Assembly: GCF_009712475.1 (NCBI RefSeq)
Contig: NZ_VCJO01000003.1
Coordinates: forward strand, 248,001-312,000
From: Micromonospora sp. CP22
GTDB taxonomy: Bacteria > Actinomycetota > Actinomycetes > Mycobacteriales > Micromonosporaceae
Reading direction: 5' to 3'
Length of the DNA: 64,000 bases
Part shown: positions 7,605-15,039 of the stretch, piece after piece
Layout of the letters: the number at the start of each line of letters is the position of its first letter
How positions within the stretch are numbered: the first letter of the stretch is position 1
Program-made: the position numbers and the translations under genes
The notes under the pieces: generated by a model
What the model was told of the DNA's origin: nothing
Seen by the model: the letters and a program-made list of their open reading frames with translations, nothing else
Database searches by the model: none

Positions 7605-8263
7605 TGTCGGGCGTGCTGGGGATCACCGACATCTGGACGTACGTGCTGGGCACCGTGGCCATCGTGCTGCTGCCCGGCCCCAACTCGCTGTTCGTCCTCT
7701 CCACCGCCGCACGCCGTGGGGTCGGCGTCGGCTACCAGGCGGCCAGCGGCGTCTGGGTCGGTGACGCGATCCTCATGTTCCTCTCCGCCGCCGGAGTGGC
7801 CTCGCTGCTCAAGGCGTACCCACCGGTCTTCCTCGTGATCAAGTACGCGGGTGCCGCGTACCTGGGCTATGTCGGGTTGACCATGCTGCGCGGAGCCTGG
7901 CGGCGCTGGCGCGACCGCAACGACCCGAGCAGCCCGCGCCTGATCGACGCCGCGGAGCCGGCGGCGACACGCAGCCCGTTCCGTAAGGCGCTGGTGATCA
8001 GCCTGCTCAACCCGAAGGCGATCCTCTTCTTCGTCTCGTTCTTCATCCAGTTCGTCGACCCGACCTACCCCTGGCCCGCGCTGTCGTTCCTGCTGCTCGG
8101 CCTGATCGCCCAGCTGTCCAGCGCGCTCTACCTGACCGCGTTAATCTTCGCGGGCACGTTCCTGGCCGCTCAGTTCAGCCGGCGGCGTCGGCTGGCGGCC
8201 GGTGCGACGAGTGCCGTGGGTGCCCTCTTCCTCGGTTTCGGTCTCAAGCTCGCCCAGGGGTAA
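7601..8263 (+). CDS. leuE: LysE/RhtB-family exporter, LeuE-like
   Basis: A 220-residue membrane protein with about six hydrophobic segments. The family signature is at the N terminus (LLPGPNSLFVLSTAARRGV) and a KALVISLLNPKAILFF motif lies mid-protein. Members export amino acids such as leucine, lysine or homoserine. ATG 7601 overlaps the stop of the preceding fusion gene by 4 nt, so the two are one translationally coupled operon. The context suggests export of a product handled by the MocR-controlled enzyme; the substrate is not determined. An inverted repeat follows the stop codon. Confidence 0.88.
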   Translation: MMSGVLGITDIWTYVLGTVAIVLLPGPNSLFVLSTAARRGVGVGYQAASGVWVGDAILMFLSAAGVASLLKAYPPVFLVIKYAGAAYLGYVGLTMLRGAWRRWRDRNDPSSPRLIDAAEPAATRSPFRKALVISLLNPKAILFFVSFFIQFVDPTYPWPALSFLLLGLIAQLSSALYLTALIFAGTFLAAQFSRRRRLAAGATSAVGALFLGFGLKLAQG

Positions 8264-8310
8264 GGAAGGGCACCCTGTTAACGCCTCCGGTAGTACAAGG
8301 GTCCCTTCCT
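8263..8310. terminator. inverted repeat between convergent leuE and Spo0M genes
   Basis: AGGAAGGGCACCCT (8263-8276) and AGGGTCCCTTCCT (8298-8310) pair over 13 positions with one bulged base. The hairpin starts inside the leuE stop codon region and sits between two converging genes. It is a plausible bidirectional terminator, lacking a U-run as is usual in actinomycetes. Confidence 0.6.
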
Positions 8311-8328
8311 AACATCGCACCGGGCGGG

Positions 8329-9276
8329 TCAGGTGCCGTCGGAGCCGCCGCCACCGCTGCCTCCGGCCGCGCCACCACCGCTGCTGCCGGTCCCGCCGGA
8401 CGTGTCGAGGTCGGAGCCCGGCGGGACCGGGCGGTCGGGTGGGCGGCTCACATGGGCCGACTCGGAGATGGGGGCGGACCAGTCGGCGTGCGCCGCCGCG
8501 GCGGCGTGCCGGTCGATGGCCTCCCGCAGCCACCCGTCCACGGTGCTCACCCAGTCCCGCTGGTCGGCACCGACGTGCCAGATCCGGAACCGGCTGATGC
8601 TGGTGTGGGTGATCCCGGCCAGCGCCAGCCGCCGGTCACACCAGAGGATCACCTCCAGACCGGCGGAGTTGGCCACGAAGATCACCTCCAGTTCGGTGAT
8701 CGGCCCGGCGTAGAGCGGCCCGACCCAGAAGCCCCACCGCTGGTGCAGGGGTAGCGCCTGCTCCACGCCGGGCAGTCGACCGGCGACCAGCCCGGACTGG
8801 CGAACGCTGAAGCCGAGCGTGTCCAGGGCGGCCAGCACATGCTGCTGGGTCGGCAGCGGGTGTACGAAGATCGGCACCAGGGCACCCTGGTCCAGGGTGG
8901 CGTCGATCGCCACCTCGGTACGCAGCCCCATCCGCAGACTGAGCAGCGGCACCCCGCCCATGGTGGTCACCGGCGTCTCCCACGGCACCGGGAACTCGAA
9001 CGGGATCGAGCGGGCCCGTCCCGCCCGCAGCACCGACGCGCCGGCCACCTGCGCCTGGTGGAACTGCATCAGCCGACGGGGCGCCTCCGGGTCGTCCGGC
9101 TCGACCGTGCTGACCAGGCCGAGCCGGACGTGCAGGACCGGCACGTCGACGGAGCCCGCGATCAGGTTCACCCGGCCCGGCAGGCGCAGCCCCGGGCGGG
9201 TGCTCGGGTTGGCCAGCGCGGTCTGCACCGTCAGGCCCGTTCCGCCCGATCCCGGTGACACCCCCGTCAGCCGCAC
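8329..9276 (-). CDS. Spo0M-family sporulation-control protein
   Basis: About 315 residues with an arrestin-like Spo0M domain at residues 10-240: VQTALANPSTRPGLRLPGRV, then IPFEFPVPWETP and LDTLGFSVRQSGLVAG. The C-terminal 35 residues are a Gly/Ser/Pro-rich tail (SSGGGAAGGSGGGG). Spo0M modulates sporulation entry in Bacillus; its role in actinomycetes is unclear. I chose GTG 9276 because the family normally starts close to the VQTALANP strand and the next gene upstream ends at 9287. GTG 9261 is an alternative. A longer in-frame extension overlapping the CorC-like gene is Arg-rich and unlikely to be translated. Confidence 0.85.
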   Translation of the reverse strand: MRLTGVSPGSGGTGLTVQTALANPSTRPGLRLPGRVNLIAGSVDVPVLHVRLGLVSTVEPDDPEAPRRLMQFHQAQVAGASVLRAGRARSIPFEFPVPWETPVTTMGGVPLLSLRMGLRTEVAIDATLDQGALVPIFVHPLPTQQHVLAALDTLGFSVRQSGLVAGRLPGVEQALPLHQRWGFWVGPLYAGPITELEVIFVANSAGLEVILWCDRRLALAGITHTSISRFRIWHVGADQRDWVSTVDGWLREAIDRHAAAAAHADWSAPISESAHVSRPPDRPVPPGSDLDTSGGTGSSGGGAAGGSGGGGSDGT

Positions 9277-9286
9277 CCGCGTGCCC

Positions 9287-10354
9287 CTATCTGAGCCGGC
9301 GCACCGCGCGCGGAATCGAGTCGGTCTCGTCGTCGAACTCCCCGATGACCTCCTCCAGCAGGTCCTCAAGGGCGACGAAGCCGACCGGCCGGGTCGGGCC
9401 GCCACCGTTGCGGACCAGGGCGAGCTGCGACTGGCGGGCCCGCATCACGGCCACCGCCTCGGTCACCGTGGCGGTGTCGGGGATGGTGATGGCGTCGTTC
9501 ATCAGGTCGGCCGCGGTGGCATCAGGCCGCCCGGCCATCGCCCGCACCGCCTCCCGTACGTGCACCAGGCCGCAGACGTCACCGGCGGCGTCCAGCACCG
9601 CCAGTCGTGACCGGCCACTGTCCCGGCTGACCTGCTCGATGCGGCCCGCCGGATCGTCTCGACGGACGGTCACGATCCGATCGAACGGTTCCATCACCTG
9701 GGCGACTGTCGTGCCCTGCAACTCCAGCATGCTGGTGAGCAGTTCGTGCTGGGCGGCCCCGAGCAGCCCGTGTTCCCGGGACTGCTCCAGCAGCATCCGC
9801 AACTCGTCCGGGCCGTGCACCTGGGCCAGCTGGTCCTGCGGGTTGACCTTCACCAGCCGCAGCAGCGCGTTGGCCACCGCGTTCAGCAGGGACAGCACCG
9901 GACGGGCGACCCGGGCGAAGGCCCGGAACGGCAGCGCCAGCAGCAGCGCGGACCGCTCCGGGTGGGTGATCGCCCAGGACTTCGGTGCCATCTCGCCGAC
10001 CACCAGGTGCAGGAAGGTGACCAGGCTCAGGGCGAAGATCAACGCGATCACGTGGCTGGCGCCGTACGGCAGGCCGACCGCGTGCAGCAGCGGACCGACC
10101 AGCCGTTCGATCGCCGGCTCGGCCAGGGCGCCGAGACCCAGCGTGCACAGGGTGATGCCGAGCTGCGCACCGGCCAGCATCAGCGACAGCTCGCGTACGC
10201 CGTCGAGGGCCGCGCGGGCGGCCCGGCCGCCGCTGGCCGCCGCCTGTTCCAGGCGGTATCGCTTGCTCGCCACCAGGGCGAACTCGGCGGCGACGAAGAA
10301 GCCGTTGAGTGCCAGCAGGACTCCCGACGTGAGCAACGCGAACCCGGTGCTCAT
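9287..10354 (-). CDS. CNNM/CorC-type membrane protein (DUF21 + CBS pair)
   Basis: A 355-residue protein with an N-terminal DUF21/CNNM transmembrane domain (to about residue 195, including MLAGAQLGITLCTLGLGALAEP split by helices). A CBS pair follows at about 215-340 and ends FVALEDLLEEVIGEFDDE. The C-terminal CorC/HlyC domain of its partner is missing. CNNM/CorC proteins are linked to Mg2+ and Co2+ efflux or resistance. The ATG overlaps the stop of the upstream paralogue (ATGA), so the two are translationally coupled and may form a heteromeric transporter. The conserved NxA/E-rich helix pattern (LNGFFVAAEFAL) is present. Confidence 0.9.
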   Translation of the reverse strand: MSTGFALLTSGVLLALNGFFVAAEFALVASKRYRLEQAAASGGRAARAALDGVRELSLMLAGAQLGITLCTLGLGALAEPAIERLVGPLLHAVGLPYGASHVIALIFALSLVTFLHLVVGEMAPKSWAITHPERSALLLALPFRAFARVARPVLSLLNAVANALLRLVKVNPQDQLAQVHGPDELRMLLEQSREHGLLGAAQHELLTSMLELQGTTVAQVMEPFDRIVTVRRDDPAGRIEQVSRDSGRSRLAVLDAAGDVCGLVHVREAVRAMAGRPDATAADLMNDAITIPDTATVTEAVAVMRARQSQLALVRNGGGPTRPVGFVALEDLLEEVIGEFDDETDSIPRAVRRLR

Positions 10355-11703
10355 GCCGTCACCTCCGCGGACCCCTCGGCGAGCTGGAGGCGGACCGAGT
10401 CGGCCACGTGCCGGTCCACCGCGAGCACCTCGACCAGCGCACGCGGCGGGACCGCGCCGTTGTCCCCGTCGGCCAGCAGGCTGATCTCCAGCCGGTCACC
10501 GACCTCGGGCACCCGGCCCAACTCCCGCATGACCAGACCGGAGATGGTGTCGTACTCGGGCCTCTCGGGCAGGGCGATACCGGTGCTGTCGGCCACCTCG
10601 TCGATGCGCCAGCGGGCCGGCACCACCCACGAGCCGTCCTCCTGCCGCGCTGGGGCCCGCTCCGGCGGGTCGTCCTCGTCACGGATCGGGCCGACCAACT
10701 CCTCGGCGATGTCCTCCAGCGTGATGACCCCGGCGAAACCGCCGTACTCGTCGACCACGCAGGCGAGCTGCCGGTGCCCCGAGCGGAGCCGGTCCAGCAC
10801 CGTGGGCAGCGGCAGCGTCTCGGGCACCAGCAGCGGGGGTACGGCCACCGCGCTGACCGGGGTGGTGGCCCGCTCGGCCGGTGGCACCTGGAGCACGTCG
10901 GCGATGCCGATCACGCCGACCAGGTCGTCGACGCCCTCGGTGCCCCGGACCGGGAAGCGGGAGCGCCCGGTGTCGAGCAGTTCGACCACCCGGCTGACCG
11001 GCTCGTGCGCCCGCACGGTGTGCACGTCGACCCGGGGCACCATGACCTCGCCTGCGGTCAGTTGCCGGAAGTCGAGCCCCCGGTCCAGCAGTGTCGACAT
11101 GTCCGCGTCGAGGTGCCCCTCCAACCGGGACTCGGCGATGATCTGTTCCAGATCCTCCGGGGTGGCGCCGCTGGGCAGCTCCTCGATCGGCTCGATGCCG
11201 ACCCGTCGCAGCAGTCGCACCGCCGCCTTGTCGAAGAGTTTGATCAGCGGACCGGCGATGGCCAGGTAGACCAGGGTGGACCGGGCCAACGCCCGAGCCA
11301 CCGGTTCGGCACGGGCGATGGCCAGGTTCTTCGGGGCCAACTCTCCCACGACCATCTGCACCACCGTGGCGATGACCAGCGCCAACGCCACCGACAGCGG
11401 CAGGCTGACACCGGTGGAGACACCTACCACGCCGAGCAGCTCGGCCAGGCCGGCGCCGAGGTACGGCTCGGCCGCGTAACCGACCAGCAGGGCGGTCACG
11501 GTGATGCCGAGCTGCGCGCCGGAGAGCATGAACGACAGCCGTCCGGTGACCTCCAGCGCCCGGGCGGACGCCTGGTCACCCTCGTCGGCGCGCTGCTTCA
11601 GCTTGCCGCGGTCGACCGCGACGTAGCCGAACTCCTGCGCGACGAAGTACCCCGTCGCCACGGTCAAGACGATGATCAGAAGAAGACCGACGATGATCAA
11701 CAC
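10351..11703 (-). CDS. CNNM/CorC-type protein (DUF21 + CBS pair + CorC domain)
   Basis: A 450-residue paralogue of the following gene. DUF21 spans residues 1-200 (FVAQEFGYVAVDR, SFMLSGAQLGITVTALLVG), the CBS pair about 215-335 (YGGFAGVITLEDIAEELVG), and a CorC_HlyC FAD-like domain 345-435 (WVVPARWRIDEVADSTGI). The family is implicated in Mg2+/Co2+ efflux. The start is GTG 11703. Its only Shine-Dalgarno-like sequence lies in a hairpin that reaches the start codon. A leaderless 33-codon ORF overlaps the start, suggesting regulated, coupled translation. Confidence 0.9.
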   Translation of the reverse strand: MLIIVGLLLIIVLTVATGYFVAQEFGYVAVDRGKLKQRADEGDQASARALEVTGRLSFMLSGAQLGITVTALLVGYAAEPYLGAGLAELLGVVGVSTGVSLPLSVALALVIATVVQMVVGELAPKNLAIARAEPVARALARSTLVYLAIAGPLIKLFDKAAVRLLRRVGIEPIEELPSGATPEDLEQIIAESRLEGHLDADMSTLLDRGLDFRQLTAGEVMVPRVDVHTVRAHEPVSRVVELLDTGRSRFPVRGTEGVDDLVGVIGIADVLQVPPAERATTPVSAVAVPPLLVPETLPLPTVLDRLRSGHRQLACVVDEYGGFAGVITLEDIAEELVGPIRDEDDPPERAPARQEDGSWVVPARWRIDEVADSTGIALPERPEYDTISGLVMRELGRVPEVGDRLEISLLADGDNGAVPPRALVEVLAVDRHVADSVRLQLAEGSAEVTA

Positions 11704-11798
11704 GGGAGGTTCAGGGCTCCCGGGGTCGTCGATCTGTGGGGATGCCGGGGCTTACCCGGCTGGCTACTGCTGCCCTCCTGGGCAGAGGAGTCGATCAT
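11697..11798 (-). CDS. leaderless upstream ORF (possible leader peptide) of the CorC pair
   Basis: ATG 11798 lies 6 nt after a TAGAAT -10 element, so the transcript probably begins at or near this codon. The frame encodes 33 residues, starting MIDSSAQEGSSSQPGK and including five prolines in its second half. Its stop TGA (11699-11697) lies just beyond the GTG start (11703) of the CorC-type gene. Terminating ribosomes would therefore cover that start. Proline-containing leader peptides govern Mg2+ transporter genes such as mgtA in enterobacteria; a parallel role here is inference. The frame is too short for normal gene calling. Confidence 0.45.
   Translation of the reverse strand: MIDSSAQEGSSSQPGKPRHPHRSTTPGALNLPC
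11703..11722 (-). promoter_or_regulatory. hairpin sequestering the CorC-gene ribosome-binding site
   Basis: On the minus strand CGGGAG (11722-11717) and CTCCCG (11708-11703) form a perfect 6-bp stem with an 8-nt loop. The left arm holds the only Shine-Dalgarno-like GGGAG, and the right arm includes the G of the GTG start codon. A ribosome translating the upstream ORF would open it. The mechanism is inferred from layout. Confidence 0.4.
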
Positions 11799-11804
11799 GC
11801 GGCC

Positions 11805-11810
11805 ATTCTA
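11805..11810 (-). promoter_or_regulatory. -10 element of the CorC operon
   Basis: TAGAAT on the minus strand, 6 nt before the upstream-ORF ATG. The TANNNT form and spacing match other apparent leaderless starts in this window (dapA, dapB, thyX, udgX). Confidence 0.5.
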
Positions 11811-11864
11811 CCGGCGTCCAGGTCGCCACCGGGGCGTGAGCTCGTACTCTTGGTGTCCCGCCGC

Positions 11865-12200
11865 TCAGCGGTCCGCGAGTTCGTCGGCGTCGAGCAGCCT
11901 GCGGTCGACCTGCCCGGCGCGGTACGCAGCCCGACCGATCATCTGAGCGGCGACCGGCGCGGTGGCCAGCTGGAAGACGCCGACGAGGGCCACCATCCCG
12001 AGGTCGACGGGGCTGCGCAGCCGGAGGGCCACGCCCAGCAACAGCAGCAGCGCCCCGAGGACCTGCGGTTTGGTGGCCGCGTGCATCCGGCTCAACGTGT
12101 CGGGAAAGCGCAGCACCCCGACGGCGGCGGCCAGGCTCAGCAACGCGCCGGTGAGCAGGCTGACCGCGCCCAGCCAGTCGGCGACGGTACCCGGTGTCAC
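11865..12200 (-). CDS. mnhG: Mrp Na+/H+ antiporter subunit G
   Basis: A 111-residue membrane protein with three hydrophobic segments and the PhaG_MnhG_YufB core: LRFPDTLSRMHAATKPQ, then LLLLLGVALR. It is the last subunit of the seven-part Mrp monovalent cation/proton antiporter, which exchanges cytoplasmic Na+ (or K+) for protons at high pH or salt. GTG 12200 overlaps the stop of mnhF by 4 nt (GTGA). The much longer in-frame extension upstream is an out-of-frame reading of mnhF and is rejected. It ends the operon; the intergenic region before the CorC pair follows. Confidence 0.92.
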   Translation of the reverse strand: MTPGTVADWLGAVSLLTGALLSLAAAVGVLRFPDTLSRMHAATKPQVLGALLLLLGVALRLRSPVDLGMVALVGVFQLATAPVAAQMIGRAAYRAGQVDRRLLDADELADR

Positions 12201-12460
12201 AGCTGGTCCCGGACGGCGAAACGGGCCAGCGACACGGACCCGACGAAGCCGAGCAGGGACAGCACCACCAACACCGGCAGGGTGGTGACATGCCGGTTGA
12301 CCGCTGCCTCCGCGCCGACGGCACTGACCATGGTGGCCAGCAGCATGTCGGCGGCGACGACCCGGTCCAGCAGCGACGGGCCCCGGTAGAGGCGGACCAG
12401 GGCCAGCAGAGCGGTCAGCGACAGCAGGCTGGTCAGGGTGATGGCGAGGAAGACGGTCAC
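12197..12460 (-). CDS. mnhF: Mrp Na+/H+ antiporter subunit F
   Basis: An 87-residue protein with three predicted transmembrane segments and the MrpF motif VRLYRGPSLLDRVVAADML. Start GTG 12460 overlaps the mnhE stop (GTGA) and its own stop overlaps mnhG, so translation is coupled along the operon. The length matches the family. It is a small structural subunit of the antiporter complex in the cell membrane. Confidence 0.93.
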   Translation of the reverse strand: MTVFLAITLTSLLSLTALLALVRLYRGPSLLDRVVAADMLLATMVSAVGAEAAVNRHVTTLPVLVVLSLLGFVGSVSLARFAVRDQL

Positions 12461-13044
12461 GGTGACTCCTTGTCCGCTGTTCCGGTGTGCACCCGGTCCA
12501 GCTCGTCGTTCGAGCCGACCGCCGCGACGATTCGCCGCTCCAGGGTGCGGATGTGGTCACGGCTGGCGGCGAGGGCCTGGGGGCCGTGTACGTCGAGCAC
12601 GTGCACGTAGAGGATTCCGGCGTCGCGGTCCACCTCCACGATCAACGTGCCGGGCACCAGGGAGAGCGCCTCGGCGGTCAGGGCCAGGTTGAGATCGGTG
12701 GGTACGCGCAGCCGCACCGCGATGATGGCCGAGCGGGGGGTGTAGCCGGGCTGCACCGCGATCCGGGCGATGTGGGCGCTGGCCCGGATCAGCTCGACGA
12801 CGAATCGGCCGGCGAACACCAGCACGCCCCACGGCCGCAGCCGCCCGTTGAACGTCACCGGCGGCAGCGGGAAGAACACCAGCACCACGGTGGCGATCAG
12901 CAGCCCACCCAGCAGGTTGCCCCAGGTGAACTCCCCCCAGAACAGGTTCCAGGCCACCACCAACCAGCCGTAGGCGATCATCTGGTCCCGCCATCGGCCA
13001 AGGCGGCTCTGTCGGCCCGGCGGCTCGACGCCCGGTGCGGTCAT
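12457..13044 (-). CDS. mnhE: Mrp Na+/H+ antiporter subunit E
   Basis: A 195-residue MrpE-type subunit. Two hydrophobic segments lie near residues 25-60 (VVAWNLFWGEFTWGNLLGG), followed by a cytoplasmic domain with VRLRVPTDLNLALTAEALSL and VPGTLIVEVDRD, both typical of the family. The N terminus is extended by about 20 polar residues (VEPPGRQSRLGRW) before the first helix. ATG 13044 overlaps the mnhD stop codon (ATGA). Confidence 0.93.
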   Translation of the reverse strand: MTAPGVEPPGRQSRLGRWRDQMIAYGWLVVAWNLFWGEFTWGNLLGGLLIATVVLVFFPLPPVTFNGRLRPWGVLVFAGRFVVELIRASAHIARIAVQPGYTPRSAIIAVRLRVPTDLNLALTAEALSLVPGTLIVEVDRDAGILYVHVLDVHGPQALAASRDHIRTLERRIVAAVGSNDELDRVHTGTADKESP

Positions 13045-14546
13045 GACGCCCCGCCAGGCAGGACGGCACGTACGTACGGGGTGCGCTCGATCAGGTCCGT
13101 CGCCGCCTGCCCGGTGTAGTCGAACAGCGGACCCGCCACCACGGTCAGCCCCACCCCGACCGCCACCAGGGCGACCGTGGCACCGACCATCAGCGCCGGC
13201 AGCGGCGCCGTCGCCGGGTGCGACTCACAGGGGGAACGCCAGAAGGCGATGTTCCACATCCGGCTCGCGACGTAGAGGGTGAGCAGACTGGTCGCGGTGC
13301 CGACGACCACCAGTGTCCAGGCCAGGGGACCGCCCACGGCCACCCCGGCCTGCAACAGTCCGAGCTTGCCCAGGAAGCCGGAGAAGGGCGGGATGCCCGC
13401 CAGGTTCATCGCCGAGACGAAGAAGAGCACGCCCACCATGGGTGCCATCCGGGCGAGCCCGCCGAGGCGACGCAGGTCGGTGCTGCCGGCCCGCTGCTCG
13501 ACCAGTCCGGCGATCAGGAACAGGGTGGTCTGGATGGTGATGTGGTGGACCACGTAGAAGATCGCGCCGACCAGACCGGCGACCGTGCTCAGGGCCACTC
13601 CGAAGATCATGTAGCCGATGTGGCTGACCAGCGTGAAGGACAGCAACCGCTTGATGTCCGACTGGGCCACCGCGCCGAGGATGCCGACCAGCATGGTCAG
13701 GCCGGCCGCCACCATCAACAGCAGTTCACCGGCCTGCTGCCCCGGGAAGAGGAGGGTCTGGGTTCGGATGATCGCGTACACGCCGACCTTGGTGAGCAGG
13801 CCGGCGAAGACCGCGGTGACCGGGGCGGGGGCCGTCGGATAGCTGTCCGGCAGCCAGGCCGACAGCGGGAAGACCGCCGCCTTGATGCCGAAGGCCACCA
13901 GCAGCATCAGCTGGAGACTCAGGCGTACGCCGTCCGGCAACGCGTCCAGCCGTGCCGCGAGTTGGGCCAGGTTGAGCGTGCCGGTGGCCGCGTAGACCAG
14001 GCCCACCGAGATCAGGAAGACCGTCGACGCCAGCACGTTCACCACGACGTAGGTGGAACCGGTGCGGATGCGCAGCGGGGTGCCGTTGAGTGTGATCAGT
14101 ACGAAGCTCGCGGCGAGCAGCATCTCGAAGCCGACGAAGAGGTTGAACAGGTCACCGGCGAGGAACGCGTTGCAGACACCGGCGGTCAGCACCAGGTAGG
14201 TGGGGTGGAAGATCGCCACCGGGGAGGACTCCCCGGTCTCCGCCTGGCCCTGCCCGATCGAGTAGAGCAGCACGCAGAGGGTCACCGCCGAGGAGACCAC
14301 CAACATCAGCGCGGCGAGTTGGTCGGCGACCAGCACGATGCCCACCGGTGCCGGCCAGCCACCGATCTGCATCACCAGCGGTCCCTCCCGGTGCGCCTGG
14401 ACCAGCAGCACCACCGCCACCGCCAGGTTCGCGCCCAGGCAGCCCACGCTGACCGTCCGCTGGATCGACGACCGGCTGCCCAGCAGCAGGGTCACCGCGG
14501 CGCCCAACAGCGGTAGCACCACCGGCAACGGCACGAGCGTGCTCAT
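13041..14546 (-). CDS. mnhD: Mrp Na+/H+ antiporter subunit D (complex I-like)
   Basis: About 501 residues with 13-14 hydrophobic segments and the proton-antiporter signature of the NuoL/M/N and MrpD family. Visible elements are VGFEMLLAASFVLI, KAAVFPLSAWLPDSYPTAPAPV (in two parts around the conserved Lys and Pro) and a later SAMNLAGIPPFSGFLGK. It is the proton-translocating partner of MrpA. I prefer ATG 14546 (MSTLVPLPVVLPLLG) as the family start; a GTG three codons earlier (14555) is also open. The stop overlaps mnhE. Confidence 0.93.
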   Translation of the reverse strand: MSTLVPLPVVLPLLGAAVTLLLGSRSSIQRTVSVGCLGANLAVAVVLLVQAHREGPLVMQIGGWPAPVGIVLVADQLAALMLVVSSAVTLCVLLYSIGQGQAETGESSPVAIFHPTYLVLTAGVCNAFLAGDLFNLFVGFEMLLAASFVLITLNGTPLRIRTGSTYVVVNVLASTVFLISVGLVYAATGTLNLAQLAARLDALPDGVRLSLQLMLLVAFGIKAAVFPLSAWLPDSYPTAPAPVTAVFAGLLTKVGVYAIIRTQTLLFPGQQAGELLLMVAAGLTMLVGILGAVAQSDIKRLLSFTLVSHIGYMIFGVALSTVAGLVGAIFYVVHHITIQTTLFLIAGLVEQRAGSTDLRRLGGLARMAPMVGVLFFVSAMNLAGIPPFSGFLGKLGLLQAGVAVGGPLAWTLVVVGTATSLLTLYVASRMWNIAFWRSPCESHPATAPLPALMVGATVALVAVGVGLTVVAGPLFDYTGQAATDLIERTPYVRAVLPGGAS

Positions 14547-14577
14547 CGCCACCACCGGGCCGGTGCGCTGCGCGGAC

Positions 14578-15039
14578 TCATTCCCGGCCCTCCTGACGGG
14601 GCGGGGCTGGCGCGTCGACCTGCTCCGGGTCGACGGCAGCCGGTTCGGTGGCCAGGTCCGCGGCGGACACCTCGCGACGGGCAGCCCTTCGGACGATCTC
14701 CTGGTCCTCGATGTCGTCGGGGACCTCGTCGTCGCCGCTGAGGTACCAGCTGCGGTAGCTGATGGCCAGCAGGAAGGCGGTGAAGCCGAAGGTGATCACG
14801 ATGGCGGTGAGGATCATGGCCTGGGGCAACGCGTCACTCATGGCGGCCTCGTCAGCGATCCCGACCACCGGCGGCTCGCCGGCCCGGCCGCCGAAGATGA
14901 TCAGCAGGTTGACGCCGTTGCCGATCAGGATCACGCCGAGCAGGACCCGGCTCAGGCTGCGTTCCAGCAGCAGGGTCACGCCGCAGCCGACGATCACACC
15001 GATCGTGATGAAGGAGAAGAGGTTCGCTCCCGAGTTCAC
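14578..15039 (-). CDS. mnhC: Mrp Na+/H+ antiporter subunit C (NuoK-like)
   Basis: A 153-residue protein. The first 115 residues form the three-helix NuoK/MrpC core (GVIVGCGVTLLLERSLSRVL, IGNGVNLLIIFGG, QAMILTAIVITFGFTAF). A polar, acidic C-terminal extension of about 40 residues (DDEVPDDIEDQEIVRRAARR) is not part of the usual core. GTG 15039 overlaps the mnhA stop (GTGA). The upstream in-frame extension to 15225 is Arg-rich and antisense-like in composition, so it is rejected. Confidence 0.92.
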   Translation of the reverse strand: MNSGANLFSFITIGVIVGCGVTLLLERSLSRVLLGVILIGNGVNLLIIFGGRAGEPPVVGIADEAAMSDALPQAMILTAIVITFGFTAFLLAISYRSWYLSGDDEVPDDIEDQEIVRRAARREVSAADLATEPAAVDPEQVDAPAPPRQEGRE

